DNA of 64,000 nucleotides from Adiantum capillus-veneris (lineage: Eukaryota > Streptophyta > Polypodiopsida > Polypodiales > Pteridaceae). Positions 10,096 to 22,515 of this stretch are shown in pieces. A program made the translations under genes and the position numbers. The first letter of the stretch is position 1. Every line of letters starts with the position of its first letter. The DNA lies in assembly GCA_014529385.2 (NCBI GenBank), contig CM043944.1, positions 56,181,268 to 56,245,267 on the forward strand. Direction: 5' to 3'. The notes beneath the pieces are model-generated. The model made no database searches and was not told where the DNA came from. It saw only the letters and a program-made list of their open reading frames with translations.

Positions 10096-10927
10096 AGTGC
10101 GGTGTACACAACTCTTCAAGAGAAAAAGATACTTCTCAAGCAAGCTAAACTTCCCTCTTTCAAAGGGGAAGGAGCCCTAGTTGAGCGCGATGCAGAAGTG
10201 TGGCTTGAAGAGATGGAGGATTATTTTACTGCTGCTTGCTGGTACTTCTCCCAATAACCAATCAATGTTGGCTATGTTTTGTCTCATGGGGGATGCCAAG
10301 CTTTGGTGGAAACAACACTGCAAAGATAATCTAGTAGCTCAAAACACTCAAACTTGGGAAAATATTAAGTATGCTGTCAAAGAACGTTATCTTCCACCTG
10401 CACACGAATCCCTTAAGATGAATGAATTCTTTAACTTACGTCGGTTTCATCTTACAATGGAAGAATACTACTCCAAATTTGTAACTCTTAGGCGCTATGC
10501 TCCGCCAATGACCGCAGATTAACAAGTAGCCCGTTTCTGCCAAGGGCTAAATGCTCCTTTAAATACACGTCTAGAAGCCATGAGGCCTGTAAATTTTCAA
10601 GATGCTCTTTTAAGAGCTAAACCCTTAGCTAAAGACATGTCAAACTCTCAAAGGGTGCGAAATGGAAATATAAGGAATGCTGGAAGGAGAGGATGGCCTT
10701 TGATGTGGAACCAAAGGCAAGTTCACCCAGTTCACCAAACTCATCCAATAGTTGTAGCTTCAGCAAATGGAGCTCAAAATGCAGATCTTAGATTTTATGA
10801 ATGCAATGAGCTAGGACATTTCAGGAATGTATGTCCTAGGCGAGTCTCCGCAACAAATACACCTAATCGAGCTAGAGGACGAGGCCAAATAATAAATCGT
10901 GGAGGAAGAAATGGAGGACGAGGTTGA
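10096..10927 (+). pseudogene. Gypsy-1 gag (capsid and nucleocapsid), broken
   Basis: Gag packages the RNA in the cytoplasmic particle. The frame opens right after TTACACAG (10095) and reads SAVYTTLQEKK ... LPSFKGEGALVE, WLEEMEDYF. A frameshift follows near 10250. The rest of the capsid is seen in the other frame: DAKLWWKQHC, WENIKYAVKERYLPP, LRRFHLTMEEYYSKF. TAA at 10520-10522 and TGA at 10925-10927 interrupt it. The single zinc knuckle near 10793-10835 reads FYECNELGHFRNVCPR; its first Cys is replaced by Phe, so the CCHC is incomplete. An Arg/Gly-rich tail follows. Confidence 0.88.
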
Positions 10928-10936
10928 GGGCGCGGA

Positions 10937-13900
10937 ATGGCTACCAGAGTCAATGCTATCATAGGAGAACCAACATTGGGAGAAGAACAAGAGGAAAGAG
11001 CAACTCTACATGCTGCAATTGATAACCCAAGAGCAAGACAACAATATGCTGTCATTCAAACACTTGCAAATCACCAAGGTGAAAAATTTGAGGTTCTTAT
11101 TGATTGTGGCAGTACTCATTCTTTCGTGTCACATAAATGTTTAAGGAGGTTAGGACTTAATCAACACCCTGCAAGAAAGATGTGAGTTGAATTAGCCAAT
11201 GGAAAGGAGGTGTTATCTCAGTACACTGTGGGAAAAATAGATTTCAAGTTGGGAGAATTCTCTACTTCTGCTACTTTTCGAACCTTACCCATAGGAATCT
11301 ATGACGGAATTCTTGGAATGGATTGGTTAGCCAATCATAATGACAATATCCATTGTGCCCAAGGAAGTGTTACTTTTGTGGACAACCAAGGTCAAGAAGT
11401 CACTATTCAAGGCCAGAATGGACGACCAAAAGCTTACTTGGTCAAAGCTAATCGTCTTTTGAAAGGGTTACGCAAGGGTCAACAAATTTTTATAGTCAAG
11501 CTAAACAAAGTAGAAAAATCTTCTTCCAACCCTGAACCAATGTGGCTAGAAGAATTTTTGGATGTTTTCCCTGCTGAACTTTCTGAACTACCACCACCTA
11601 GGGAGGTAGACCATGAAATCAAAAATTTTCCAAGTAGTGAACCAGTCTCAAGAGCACCGTACAAGATGTCACTTCCAGAGGCTATAGAACTCAAGGAGCA
11701 GCTCAAGCAGTTGATTGAGCAAGGGTTTATCCAACCTAGTACATCTCCATGGGGTGCACATGTTCTCTTCCAAAAGAAAAAGGATGGCTCTCTTCGACTT
11801 TGCATAGATTATAGGGGCTTAAATCGGGTTACCATCAAGAATAAATATCCAATTCCTCGTATTGATGAGATGCTGGACAGATTACATGGAGCCAAAATAT
11901 TCACGAAGATTGATCTTCGATCTGGCTATCATCAAATTCGAATCCAGGAGGCTAATATCTCCAAAACAGCTTTCAACACTCGTTATGGTCATTACGAATT
12001 TACAATGATGGATTTCGGACTTACAAATGTTCCTGCAACTTTCAATCGTCTGATGCACGATATCTTTAGAGAATTCTTGGACGATTTTTTCCTAGTATTC
12101 TTTGACGATATCTTAATTTATTCCAAATCAAAGGAAGAGCATGAAGGACATGTTAGGAAAGTGTTAGAGCTTTTACGCCAAAATAAGCTGTATGCAAAGA
12201 AAAGCAAATGTACCTTCTTTACCCCTAAGGTCTGTTACTTAGGGTTTATCATTTCACCTGAAGGAGTCTCTGTTGACTCTCACAAAGTCAAAGATATTGT
12301 GGAATGGCCTCAACCCACTTCACCAACCGAAGTCAGAGGGTTCTTAGGTATCACAGGGTGGTACAGGATCTTTGTAAAGGACTATGCTCTTAAAGCTACA
12401 CCACTAACTGACCTGCTAAAGAAAGGAGCTACGATACTTTGGGAAGAAAAACATGAATCTTGCTTCAAACAGCTTAAGGAGTATCTTGCTTCACAACCTC
12501 TCTTAAAACTTCCAGATTTCACCCAAGAATTCGAGGTGATCACAGATGCTAGTAACCTTGTATTAGGAGGAGTCCTTACTCAAGAAGGAAGGCGTGTAGC
12601 TTATACTTCTCGTAAGCTTAGGATTCATGAAGTGAATTATGCTACACATGATTTAGAATTGCTACCAGTTATTCATGCTCTCAAGCTATGGAGACATTAT
12701 CTATTGGGACGCAAATTCCAGTTGGTAACAGATCACAAGAGCCTTAAGTGGAATTTTACCCAACCTAACCTTAACATGAGACAGAGGATATGGATAGAGC
12801 TCATGCACGAATATGATTTTGATATTAAATTTAGACCAGGTAAGGATAATGTTGTGGCAGATGCCCTAAGCCGTAAAGCTTTTCTGGGGGCAATTTCCAT
12901 GGCTAACAACCCTATTTTAGACAAGGTCTCGGATGCTTCTGTCAGAGATGCAGATTACCAGATGCTTGCTAGTATCCTACGTGAAGAGAGGGTATCATCA
13001 AATCAGCCTAAACCTCTACATTACTCCTTAGAAGATGGGAAAATTTACTATAGGAATCGACTATGCATACCTAAGGATTCTACCCTAAGGAATGCTATCC
13101 TATATGAATCACATGATGGCCCAACTTCAGAACATCCAGGTTATGCCAAAACCATCAATGCAATTCACAGAAGTTACTATTGGCAAGGTATGAAGGGTGA
13201 TGTCCTTCGCTATGTCAATCAGTGTTTGTCTTGTCAAAGGATTAAGGTAGAGAGACTAAAGATGCCAGGTAAATTACATCCTTTAGATATTCCACAAATG
13301 AAATGGGAATGTATTAGCATGGACTTTATCACGGGGTTTCCTTTTGTTCAAGCTGGCTATGATTCAATCATGGTCATAGTCGACTTGCTTACTAAAGTGA
13401 CTCACTTAATCCCAATCAAATTAATCCCAGTCAAGACAACCTTTACAACTTCAGATATTGCTCGTCTGTTTGTGAAGGAGGTTTTTAGAATTCATGGTTT
13501 ACCCAAGAGGATTGTCAGCGATCGTGATGCCAAGTTTACTTCAAAGTTTTGGGTATCATTGTTTCAAGCTATTGGAACCCAGTTATGTTTTAGTAGCGCT
13601 TATCATCCTTAAACTGATGGCCAAACTGAAAGAGTTAATCAAGTAATTGAAGACACTCTCAGAGCCTACTTCAATAGAGAACCTCGTAAGTGGATTCAAT
13701 ACCTACCCTTGGTAGAGTACGCATACAATTCCTCTACTCATAGAAGTATTGGAATGACACCTTTTAATGCTCTTTATAGTCAAAAATGTTTATCACCTCT
13801 TAACTTTTTTGACCCCACTATAAGGGTAGAAGCCTCAAAGAAAATGCTTGAAGAAATGGAAGCTCAACCAAAGCTATTTGAAGGGATATTCAAGCGGCTC

Positions 13901-14331
13901 AAGATCGACAAAAGAAGTACGCCGACTTAAAAAGATCGGATCGGATTTTCAAAGAAGGTGACAAAGTTTTCTTACGAGTAAAGCCCCAAAAGAGCAACCT
14001 GTCTCTCGGAAGGTATAAGAAGCTTAGCTACCGATATTGTGGACCTTACGAAATAATCAAGGTTGTAAGTGATCAAGCTTATAGACTAAAACTCCCTTCT
14101 CATCTCAAAGTGCATGATGTATTTCATGTAAGTTTGTTAAAACCTTATGTATATAACCCTGACCATGTCCTTGAGGATGAGAAAATCATTTTACCTGCTC
14201 AAGATGTTCTACAACTCCAACCTGATACTATCCTAGAAACTCGGGAGAGAAAGCTTAGGAATAGATCCATCAAAGAACATCTTATCTTATGGAATGATTT
14301 CCCTATAGAAGATCCTACTTAGGAAGATGAG
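10937..14331 (+). pseudogene. Gypsy-1 pol: protease, RT, RNase H, integrase, chromodomain-like end
   Basis: The protease core is VLIDCGSTHSF (about 11093), with a TGA at 11183-11185. RT runs about 11550-12200 ([37 protein letters not shown]). RNase H runs about 12500-12760 ([26 protein letters not shown]). Integrase has an HHCC finger ([12 protein letters not shown] ... CLSCQR, about 13130-13245) and the catalytic core ([19 protein letters not shown]). TAA at 13610-13612 replaces the Gln codon before TDGQTERVNQ. Another frameshift lies near 13900. The C-terminus reads HDVFHVSLLKPYV, then ETRERKLRNRSIKEHLILW, then TAG where the chromodomain Trp is expected. Gypsy domain order is clear. Confidence 0.93.
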
Positions 14332-14387
14332 ACATCCCTTCTTAAGGATTACCCTTCACTGTTCTTGAGATGAGGACATCTCAAATT

Positions 14388-14402
14388 CTAAGTTGGGGAG
14401 AT
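14388..14402 (+). promoter_or_regulatory. Polypurine tract of Gypsy-1
   Basis: AAGTTGGGGAGATT lies immediately before the 3' LTR (TGTAAGG at 14403). It would prime plus-strand DNA synthesis. Confidence 0.75.
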
Positions 14403-15129
14403 TGTAAGGTCTCTACTTTTGAATTTCACACAAGTTCTATTATGCATTTGAAATTTTTTTTAACCATCAATCATTATTTAAGATATTCGAGTTCAAATTA
14501 TGAATCGTAGGTTGAGAAAACCTAAAATTTAAAATTTACGCTACAAAATTCTGACATGTTTAGCTATATGAATCACTAACTAACTTATTGCAAGACTTAT
14601 TTACTAACTGTAGAATTTTCTTTTACTACTGTAAAGTTAATAAAAGATTGTAAAGTTTAACTTAAAAATGTAAAGTAAATTATCATTAAGGAAATAAATA
14701 AAATAATTATAAAGACAAAAGAATACACATGGATGACAAATGAAGGCACCTGGACTCACATAGGAGGGGACAAAGTGGGACACACTGTCACATGAAAAGG
14801 AGAGGCTAGTTTTGACCAATCATAATGAGGGGGGGTTGTGTGGCCTTATCTTTTGATGATAATGACAAAGTGGTCAAGCTGATGGGTACCATAAGGGTAC
14901 CAAAAACGCGGGTATGATTTTTGGGGAAAAAATTTATTATTTTTTTAATTTTTAATTTTTTTTTTTGAAAAAAAAAAGTTGGACGTTTTTTTTTCTTCTA
15001 TAAATAGAGCATCCATGCTCACACTTTAGTCATAGAGATTGCCTCTATAGCGCTCACGAAGTGCTGCCACTTCTCTTAGAAAGAAGGCGTCCACAAACCA
15101 CTAAGAGAGCAAAAACTCTAGTGGACTAA

Positions 15130-15720
15130 TAAGGTGTGTATTAATTAAGTATTCAATTAATTTTAGGAATGATATATGTGTGCTATTTCCAACTCTAATC
15201 TCTCTAATAGATTAGTAAGATTCAATTAGATATGTGTGTGTGTGCTATCTATTACTCTAATCTCTAATGGATTAGTAAGATTCAATTAGCTTTAAGAAGG
15301 ATATGTGTGTGTGTGTGTGCTATCTTTTACTCTAATCTCTCTAATATATTAGTAAGAGTCAATTAGCTTAAATCAGGATATGTGTGTGTGTGTGTGCTAT
15401 CTCTTACTGTAATCTCTCTAATAGATTAGTAAGATTCAATTAGTTTTAAGAAGGATATGTGTGTGTGTGTTATCTCTTACTGTAATCTCTTTAATAGATT
15501 AGTAGGATTCAATTAACTTTAGGAATTATGTGTGTGTATGTTTTCTCTTACTCTAATCTCTTTAATAGATTAGTAAGATTCAATTAGCTTTAGAAAAGGA
15601 TGTGTGTGTGTGTTCTCTTTTACTCTAATATTCTAATGGATTAGTAAGATTCAATTAACTTTAGAAAAAATGTGTGTGTATGTTTTCTCTTACTCTCATC
15701 TCTCTAAGTATACCTACTCT
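15130..15720 (+). repeat. Minisatellite of the 3' LTR
   Basis: About eight units of the same 75-95 bp repeat as 1750-2222, with TG runs of different length and two more units than the 5' LTR. The difference mostly reflects the deletion in the 5' LTR. Confidence 0.85.
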
Positions 15721-16163
15721 CTCTAGTTAGTACATCTTCACTACTATTAACTTATGCATAGTTAATTGAAAGTTAATACATAAGAGAACTTATCATATTC
15801 TTATTATACATGATGAAATTCTCATTCGCCAATTTTATTTTCAATTAGATTAAGTAGAATTTTGAATAATACTAAAAATTGATTTAGTTGAAGTATAGAA
15901 ATTGAAGTTAGAATTGGATTAAAAATGTGAAGCATAAAAGTAATGCATTCCTAAACTTTCACTCGTAGTTCACACACTTAATTTTTGATTAATTACGGTT
16001 AGCAAATATTTGATGTATAGAAATTAGATATAGAACAACAACACTAAGTGTGAATCTGAGTTGGCGAGGATTCAAATTACAGAATCTCTTTGGAAACAAG
16101 AGATTACTAGGGAAATTGACCAATTTAAAGTTCTAAGTGTATAAAATAATGTAGTACAAAAAA

Positions 16164-16286
16164 ATGGCTCCAAAGCATGCTAGAACCCAAGGCGTTAATG
16201 ATCATGAAGCTAGTACAAGTAACAATGGAACTCCTGCGGAACATGCTATGTCTCCACCAATCGGACCAATCAGAGCTATGGTACAG
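16164..16286 (+). other. 3' LTR copy of the putative gag exon 1
   Basis: ATG at 16164 opens a frame starting MAPKHARTQGV with a few changes from the 5' copy. It ends at the same GTACAG|GTTAGT donor-like site (GT at 16287). In the 3' LTR it would lie in the 3' end of the transcript and is not expected to be translated. Its conservation confirms that the ORF belongs to the LTR. Confidence 0.6.
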
Positions 16287-17376
16287 GTTAGTATTGCAGT
16301 TTCAAGTTATGTATCATTGCATATGCGAGACCATAGAAATATATTATTTACCTTATGAAAAGAAAACATGGACCAAAACCAAGGGGCTTAACCCCAAGAA
16401 ACTCGGCATATGTTTGACAAGTAGGAAAGAATGTCTGGTTAAACTGGTTGCTATAGGAAAGAATGTTTGTCCAAAATCTTCGGTATGGTTTCTCTCAAGT
16501 CTCTCTACTTATTAGCATTGGCATTATGTGGCAGTTGCCGAGGCATGAGATGACGCCCAGGATGGCACCGCTGATGCTGTGGTAGGAGTACACCCAGATT
16601 ACCCAACTGGATACTGCAGTTTTGTTTTGCCGTGGCATGAGGATGACGCCCAGATTGGCACCGTTTTTGCTGTGGCGGGAGTACGTCCATATTAGCACAA
16701 CGAGTACTTGTCGAGTGGTATGGGACGCTCATGAGGACAAGGGTTTTTATAAATAATGTATATACCGATCGGACATAATAGCGCCAATAGAGATTCTTGA
16801 GTGAACCTAATCCAAGGTTGTTGGTTTAAAATTGGACGACTTCTTGTTTGACTATTGTTTGTAATACTGTTTGAAGGGCTGTTTTAACGAACCAGTATCA
16901 TAAATAAAGTAAAGGAACATGTATGTTTAAACAATGTGGTAGTAATTAGATAACAAAAGAAGGGTGAGTGTGGTGTGGAAAGTGGGAGAATGATAACTCC
17001 ACGGTATCATTCTATGCACGAGTGGACCCGATAAGTCGGGTAACTTTCCAACGCTAGAAATTGTTTTTTTTTAAGTCATAAATCTTAAAAGAGACAAACC
17101 TTGACGGCTGTGCTTCTGAAACATGGGAAAAAAAGCGCACATGTTGATCACTCTAAGATTTATACTTTTAAGTATAATCGATTATAGATAGTTTTTAGAT
17201 AGGGTTATGGTGGTCACGCTCCGCCATAGCGAGATAGGACCAATCCTTCACTAACGATTCATGCTCGTGGCTACGTAGTAGCTAAGGCAATGTTCGTTGG
17301 TTTTTCTTTTTCAGGATTGGAGACCTATCAAAGGTACTCCGCTCCTCTCAAAAACAGGCAGGGACCTCACATCAAG

Positions 17377-18169
17377 AATGGATTAGATTTAGGCTTATGT
17401 TGAGTTTAACATTAAATTTGATTTAGAGTTAAGATTAAGACAAGATTCAAAATTAACTAGATTAAATTTAGATTTAAGTTAGATTACATTTAGGTTTAGG
17501 TTAGATTTAATATTAGATTAGATTTAGGTTTATTTTGAGTTTAAGATTAGATTAGCCTTCTAGATTTATCTTCGATGGACTAGCTTTTTTTAGATTTAGG
17601 TTAGATTTTAGTGCATGTCAATGAAGGCGTGCTTTGCCCAAAGAGAAAACACTAGTTACACAACAATATGTATATTCCCATAAGAATCTGATACCTATTA
17701 ACTCACACACTAACCGTATTCAATTAGTCGCGAATCACCACATGTTCAATTAGGTTAGATTTAAGATTAGATTCTGGATTGAGTTTTTATATTAGAGTCT
17801 ACCTTCGGGATTACGGTAAAAAAATTAGAGTTAGACAAACAGTGATCCCTCTCTTCCTCTCTACAGATGCGACCTTGAGCTGGAAAGCTTTCAACGGCAT
17901 GATACTCAGATTGGAGGCCAACATGTAATATGCTAAGTAATCCCTTGAACAAAGATCTATTGCGAAAAGATGTTAAGATTCTGTGAAATGCTACAGTTAG
18001 AGAAGAGGAAAAGGGGTTTTGTCCACTACATGCACTATCATGTAGACATGGGTGTGTAGATTTCTCGTACCCACAAATATAGGCATTGACCAATAAAGAC
18101 GAGATTATAACCTGGTGGTTCTGATCTCCGTGCACCATGATTAGAGAATGTGAGGTAGTTTACAGTGTG

Positions 18170-18204
<35 letters not shown>

Positions 18205-18260
18205 AAGACGGAGGATGCCAATAGAAGATTAAAGTTATGTCCAGATTATAAGGTTTTTAC
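17377..18260. other. CACTA-1 spacer right of Gypsy-1
   Basis: TTAGATTTAGGTTTA words resume here exactly where they broke off at 1020. A stretch near 17860-18140 matches the block before TnpD in the other copies, followed by a GA run (18174-18201). No gene is seen. Confidence 0.75.
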
Positions 18261-18267
18261 CATGATT

Positions 18268-21200
18268 ATGAGTAGTGATGAGGATGTGGGGCCATCCAAC
18301 CGAAACACCTATCTCTCAACGAGGATCTTGTGTCCTTGTAATCAATGCAAGCATGCATGCGATGGACAAGACGCGTTTCTTTGCAGCACGTTCGCGAATT
18401 TAGCGAGTTTGATTAAGTTTTTGCCAATTATAACTCGTCGAACTCTGACACTGGCCAACAGGCAGCAATCTTGCAACCCAATAGATATGTTCGCAGGTGC
18501 TTTGGTCAACCAGCATATGTGAGGCCACAAGATGTAGCCTCTGATAGCTCGGGGGATGATCATGCAGACCACATTCCCAACAAGGCAATGTTTGAGTCCG
18601 AGATTAATGAAATGATCAAGACGATCAAGGATTCAGAAAGGCTTATCTATGATGGTATGAAAAGTGAATCTGATATGCCATTGTATGATGGAGCACGTGT
18701 GTCTAGATTGAAGGCGCTCCTGGTTCTTCTCAACATGTAGAAAAAGTTTGGATGGAGTGAAACTAGCGTCACAGCGCTTTTCAGGTGATCTATTACAATG
18801 TGGTTACTTTAATAAAAAACTCTAGATGTATAATGATATGATAGATTACTTACACAATTGTACCGTATTTTTTACTCTGTGTAGATTGCTCAAAGAGCAC
18901 ATACTGCCAGCTGATAATGTGATGCCAGATTCCAGAGAGGAAGCAAGAAAGATCTTTCAAAACTTGGGGATGGATTACAATTCGATCCACGCTTGTCCTA
19001 ACGACTGCATTCTTTTCAGAGGTATACATAGACATGGAGATGTGTCCGAAATGTGATTCCGAGAGATATCGAGTAGATCTCCATGGAACAAAAATTCCAC
19101 AAAAGGTTTTGCGACATTTTCCTCTTCTTCCTCGCATGAATCATTTCTTTGAATGTAAGTCCATGGCTGCCCTAGCATCATGGCATGAGGAGAATAAATC
19201 TTCGGATGATGTGCTACAGATTCCTACAGATTGTGCAACCTGGAAACATATAGACGAAACATGGTCGGATTTTGCCAGGGAAGCTCAAAATCTGCGCTTA
19301 GGCCTGGCTATGGATGGCGTAAATCCATTTGGTCTAAGATCGAAATCTTACAGTGTATGGCCCATTATCATCGTCAACTACAACATTCCCCCGTGGTTGA
19401 CTACGAAGAAGGGGCACCTATGGCTAAGCTTGATTGTTCCGGGGCGGTATAAAGTGAAGAATATAGATGTGTATCTTTGTCCACTATTGGAAGAGATACA
19501 ACAATTGTGGATTGGCATAAAAGTGGTGGATATGAGCCAACACACAGGTTGATGGAATGCTTTGATCAGAGGCATTCTAATGTGGACCATGCATGACTAT
19601 CCCGGACTAGCAGAATGCTCAGGTGATTTATACTCAAACTCAAACACTATAAATCTTGGTTTTTCTCAAGCTTATCTATTATCATGTGTATACATGCAGG
19701 GCTTCAACCAAGAGGATACAGAGCATGTGTCACATGTGGACCTGGACTGAATGCACGTCAGGCGCCCTCATTGAAGAAGAAAATCTACAAAGGTCATCAA
19801 GCGTATCTTCCAGAGAATCATGTGTTACGCAATGGCTTTTTGGTAAGAGAGACAGTGAGGATGTCTGCACAAGCATGGTTAGAGCAGAAGGAGATGTGTG
19901 ATGACGATTCTCCCCCAGGGATGAACAGACTCTCTCTATGGTACGAGTTACCATATTGGCCCCGACTCATGATCAATCACTTGCTCGATCCAATGCACAT
20001 ATTCAAGAATGTGGGTAATCTGCTATGGGACCAACTGACCGGCAAGATAGATACTTTGGGAGCCAGGGTTGACCTTAGAAATGTGGATCGTATGGAGAAA
20101 TATTAGCCGCAGACAACATCCGATGGATTGATAAAACTCCCTAAAGCGCCATGGATTTTCACAAGAGCCAAGAACACAAAAGAGACCATTCGATCTTTGC
20201 GGACCCCCACTGGCGTAATGCACTCGCTCCAAACGTGTTTTACTAAAGAAAGAAAGCTTACCGGTTTGAAGTCACACGACTAGCATAACATGTGTCAGGT
20301 ATGTTCATAGTGGAATATATCATAGTGGGAATTGTGTAACAAATTCGTGTGTGGACTTTAATATCATTGCTGCACGTGTTTTGCAGTTTATTTTACTAGT
20401 GGCCATTGAGGGATGTTTGTCTCTTGACGTCCGTAACAAAATCTACAAACTTGCGAAGTTGGTGCCATGGATCTCACAAAAGGAGATAAATGTAGACTCC
20501 ATACCATTCGCCAAACTAAATGTTGCGGAGGTTGTGTGCATGTTTGAGAAACACTTTCCTTCTACCATGCTAACCATTCAGGTGCATCTTCTTGTTCACA
20601 TAGTTGATGAGGTGGAAATAGCTGGCACTGTACATTCCAGTTGGATGTTCTTTTTAGAACGTTTCATGAAAACGCTCAAGGGATATGTGTGTCAAAAGGC
20701 ACGTCCGGAGGGTAGCATGGCAAAAGGTTGGCTGGTATGAGAGTCCCTAGTGTACATTGGAGAGTGGCAAAAGGCTGGTTGGTATCAGAGTCCCTAGTGT
20801 ACATTGGAGAGTGGCTAGACGGATTTGATAAAGCCCGGGACACGTTATGGCAAACGATAGATGATGACCACTTATCTGGGATTGTCATGTACAATCACGA
20901 TGTTGAGAAGAAGATGATGGAAGATCTAGAGGCTAAAATCAATCGATTTTGCATGCTTCACAATCCAGTGATGCAAAAGTGGATTTCACAATATGAGGAT
21001 GCAAAGCAAGAGTGACAAAGGGCACGAATCGAGTGGAGACGGGGAAGAAGACCACCGATGCACTATTCGACGGGTCTAGAGAGCCTACCAACATTCTTGA
21101 GCTTAAGATGGTTGCACAACCAATTGAAAAGCGCACAACAGTGCGGTGAAGAAGTGACTGAGGAGGAGTGGGAGTACTCTTGGGGTTGCGCGACCAAGGT

Positions 21201-22018
21201 AAGTTTGCATTGTACGACTAGTGACTTTCTAGATGTTTGAACGGCCACTCATAATCTTTTTTGGTTGTAGTATAAGTCATACAGAGCACCATGGTGTAAA
21301 GATCGACATTTTAGGGTGGAACGGATCGACAAAAAGCGTTTTACTCAAGATTGTGGAATCATGGAAAAATTTGAACAGTCTAGTCGACGACGGTCCGCTG
21401 ATGCAAATCCTGTGGTGGCAGAACTCACTTACTTTGGCATGGTACAAGAGATTTTGAGGATCAATTATAGAGGATTTTTTGTCAACTTGTTCGACGTGCA
21501 ATGGTTCAAGATAATCATGGAGGGTCGCAACGCTACTATGTGTAGAGGAGAGTCTGGTTTCCTTGAGGTGGATTCAACTAAGAAATGGACTGACCTAAGA
21601 GACACTTTCGTACTACCCGAGCATTGTGAACATGTAAGTATGTAAATAGTTAACATCCAATTTTAGAAGTTATGTGCTTGGAAGATCTCTTGTAAGCTAT
21701 GTGGCTCTGGCAGGTGATATTTCATCCTACAAAGTCTGCATCAAACTGGTGGTACGTCATAGAGGTAGCCCCTCGTAGTGCACGGACGTATGAAGGCTAC
21801 CATGTGCCAATCACAGCGGCATCAATGGAAGAGATCGGAGAAGATTCTCAGTTAGAAGCCGTTGAGGTGGTGCCAGACGAGCATCAAGCTGCTACTCTCT
21901 ATGGGGTGCATGCAGAGGATCTACAAAATCAAACGGAGGAAATATGTCTAAATGGAGAGCTCTATATAGATATAGGAAGTTATGTTGAGTTGTGAGAGGA
22001 TGAGAGAGAGACCTCTTA
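18268..22018 (+). pseudogene. TnpD-like CACTA transposase of CACTA-1, fullest copy but broken
   Basis: All parts are present in order. The transposase-associated motif (LCPCNQCKHA, about 18330) comes first, then the TNP2 core: SDMPLYDGARVSRLKALLVLL, GMDYNSIHACPNDCILF, CPKCDSERY, VLRHFPLLPR, DGVNPFG, SYSVWPIIIVNYNIPPWL, YLCPLLEEIQQLW, LMINHLLDPMHIFKNVGNLL. DUF4218-like (WISQKEINVDSIPFAKL, HLLVHIVDEVEIAG, LERFMKTLKGYV) and DUF4216-like (YFGMVQEILRINY, LFDVQWFKI) parts follow. TNP2 is the catalytic region. Lesions include a frameshift near 18358, TAG at 18738-18740, stops near 19549 and 20104, and a 37-bp-type duplication near 20725-20815. Introns are marked by GTAAGT near 21198. Confidence 0.9.
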
Positions 22019-22191
22019 AAGCCATAAATATTGTATTTGAACAATTTTGCTTCGTTTTATAATATATATTATATTCTCATGGATTTTTGTCCATTCGTTT
22101 CTAACTGCGTCATTGCATCATTGTATTTAATGTTCTTTACGTCCACCCCAGGTACGTATGCTCTAGATATGTTCTCACAAGCAGGGACGAT

Positions 22192-22456
22192 GAGCACTGC
22201 GCTCCGAGTGCAATGGAGACTGAAGCTGCTATTGCGAAGGAAGTGATCTGTCTCTGTTCATAGATGTTGCTCATCCCACCTCTAGATCTAGTTGATCTAG
22301 TGAAAGAGACGCTAAGAAGCACTACTACTACTTCTTAGCGTCTCTTTCACCCGATCAACTAGATTTAGTGGTGGAGCAAGCAGCATCTATGAGCAGAGAT
22401 GGATGACCTTCGCAATTGCAGCTTAAGTCTCCATCGCACCCGGAGCACAATGCTTT
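22192..22456. repeat. Imperfect inverted repeat (hairpin) in CACTA-1
   Basis: Left arm 22192-22319 and right arm 22331-22456 are reverse complements at roughly 80-85% by eye. The 18 bp next to the 11-bp loop are perfect (GAAAGAGACGCTAAGAAG / CTTCTTAGCGTCTCTTTC). CACTA-3 lacks it at the corresponding place (about 54760), so it is an insertion or local inversion-duplication in CACTA-1. The transcript would fold into a long hairpin like a young plant MIR precursor. No Dicer product can be shown here. Confidence 0.75.
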
Positions 22457-22515
22457 TACAAATTCACAAAACTTCAATGAAATCTCTCTATACAAGAATC
22501 CATCCCCCTTTATGA

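Larger units (their letters stand above)
1021..17371 (+). mobile_element. Gypsy-1: chromodomain-like Gypsy LTR retrotransposon, degraded
   Basis: Two long direct repeats, each beginning TGTAAGGTC and ending CCTCACA, bound a PBS, gag, pol in Gypsy order (PR-RT-RNase H-INT) and a polypurine tract. Flanking pentamers are TTAAG and TCAAG. The 5' LTR is swollen to 8.3 kb by CACTA-2. The coding region has several in-frame stops and at least two frameshifts, so the copy is dead. The C-terminal end resembles a chromodomain, pointing to the chromovirus branch. It lies inside CACTA-1. Confidence 0.93.
14403..17371 (+). repeat. Gypsy-1 3' LTR, with CACTA-2 empty site
   Basis: 2969 bp, TGTAAGG ... CCTCACA. 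It lacks CACTA-2: the sequence CCCCAAGAAACTCGGCAT spans the target (ACT at 16401-16403). It keeps about 550 bp (15600-16147) deleted from the 5' LTR. TATAAATA lies at 14999-15006, a minisatellite at about 15130-15720 and the copy of the gag exon 1 ORF at 16164. TCAAG at 17372-17376 is the right target duplication. Confidence 0.93.
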
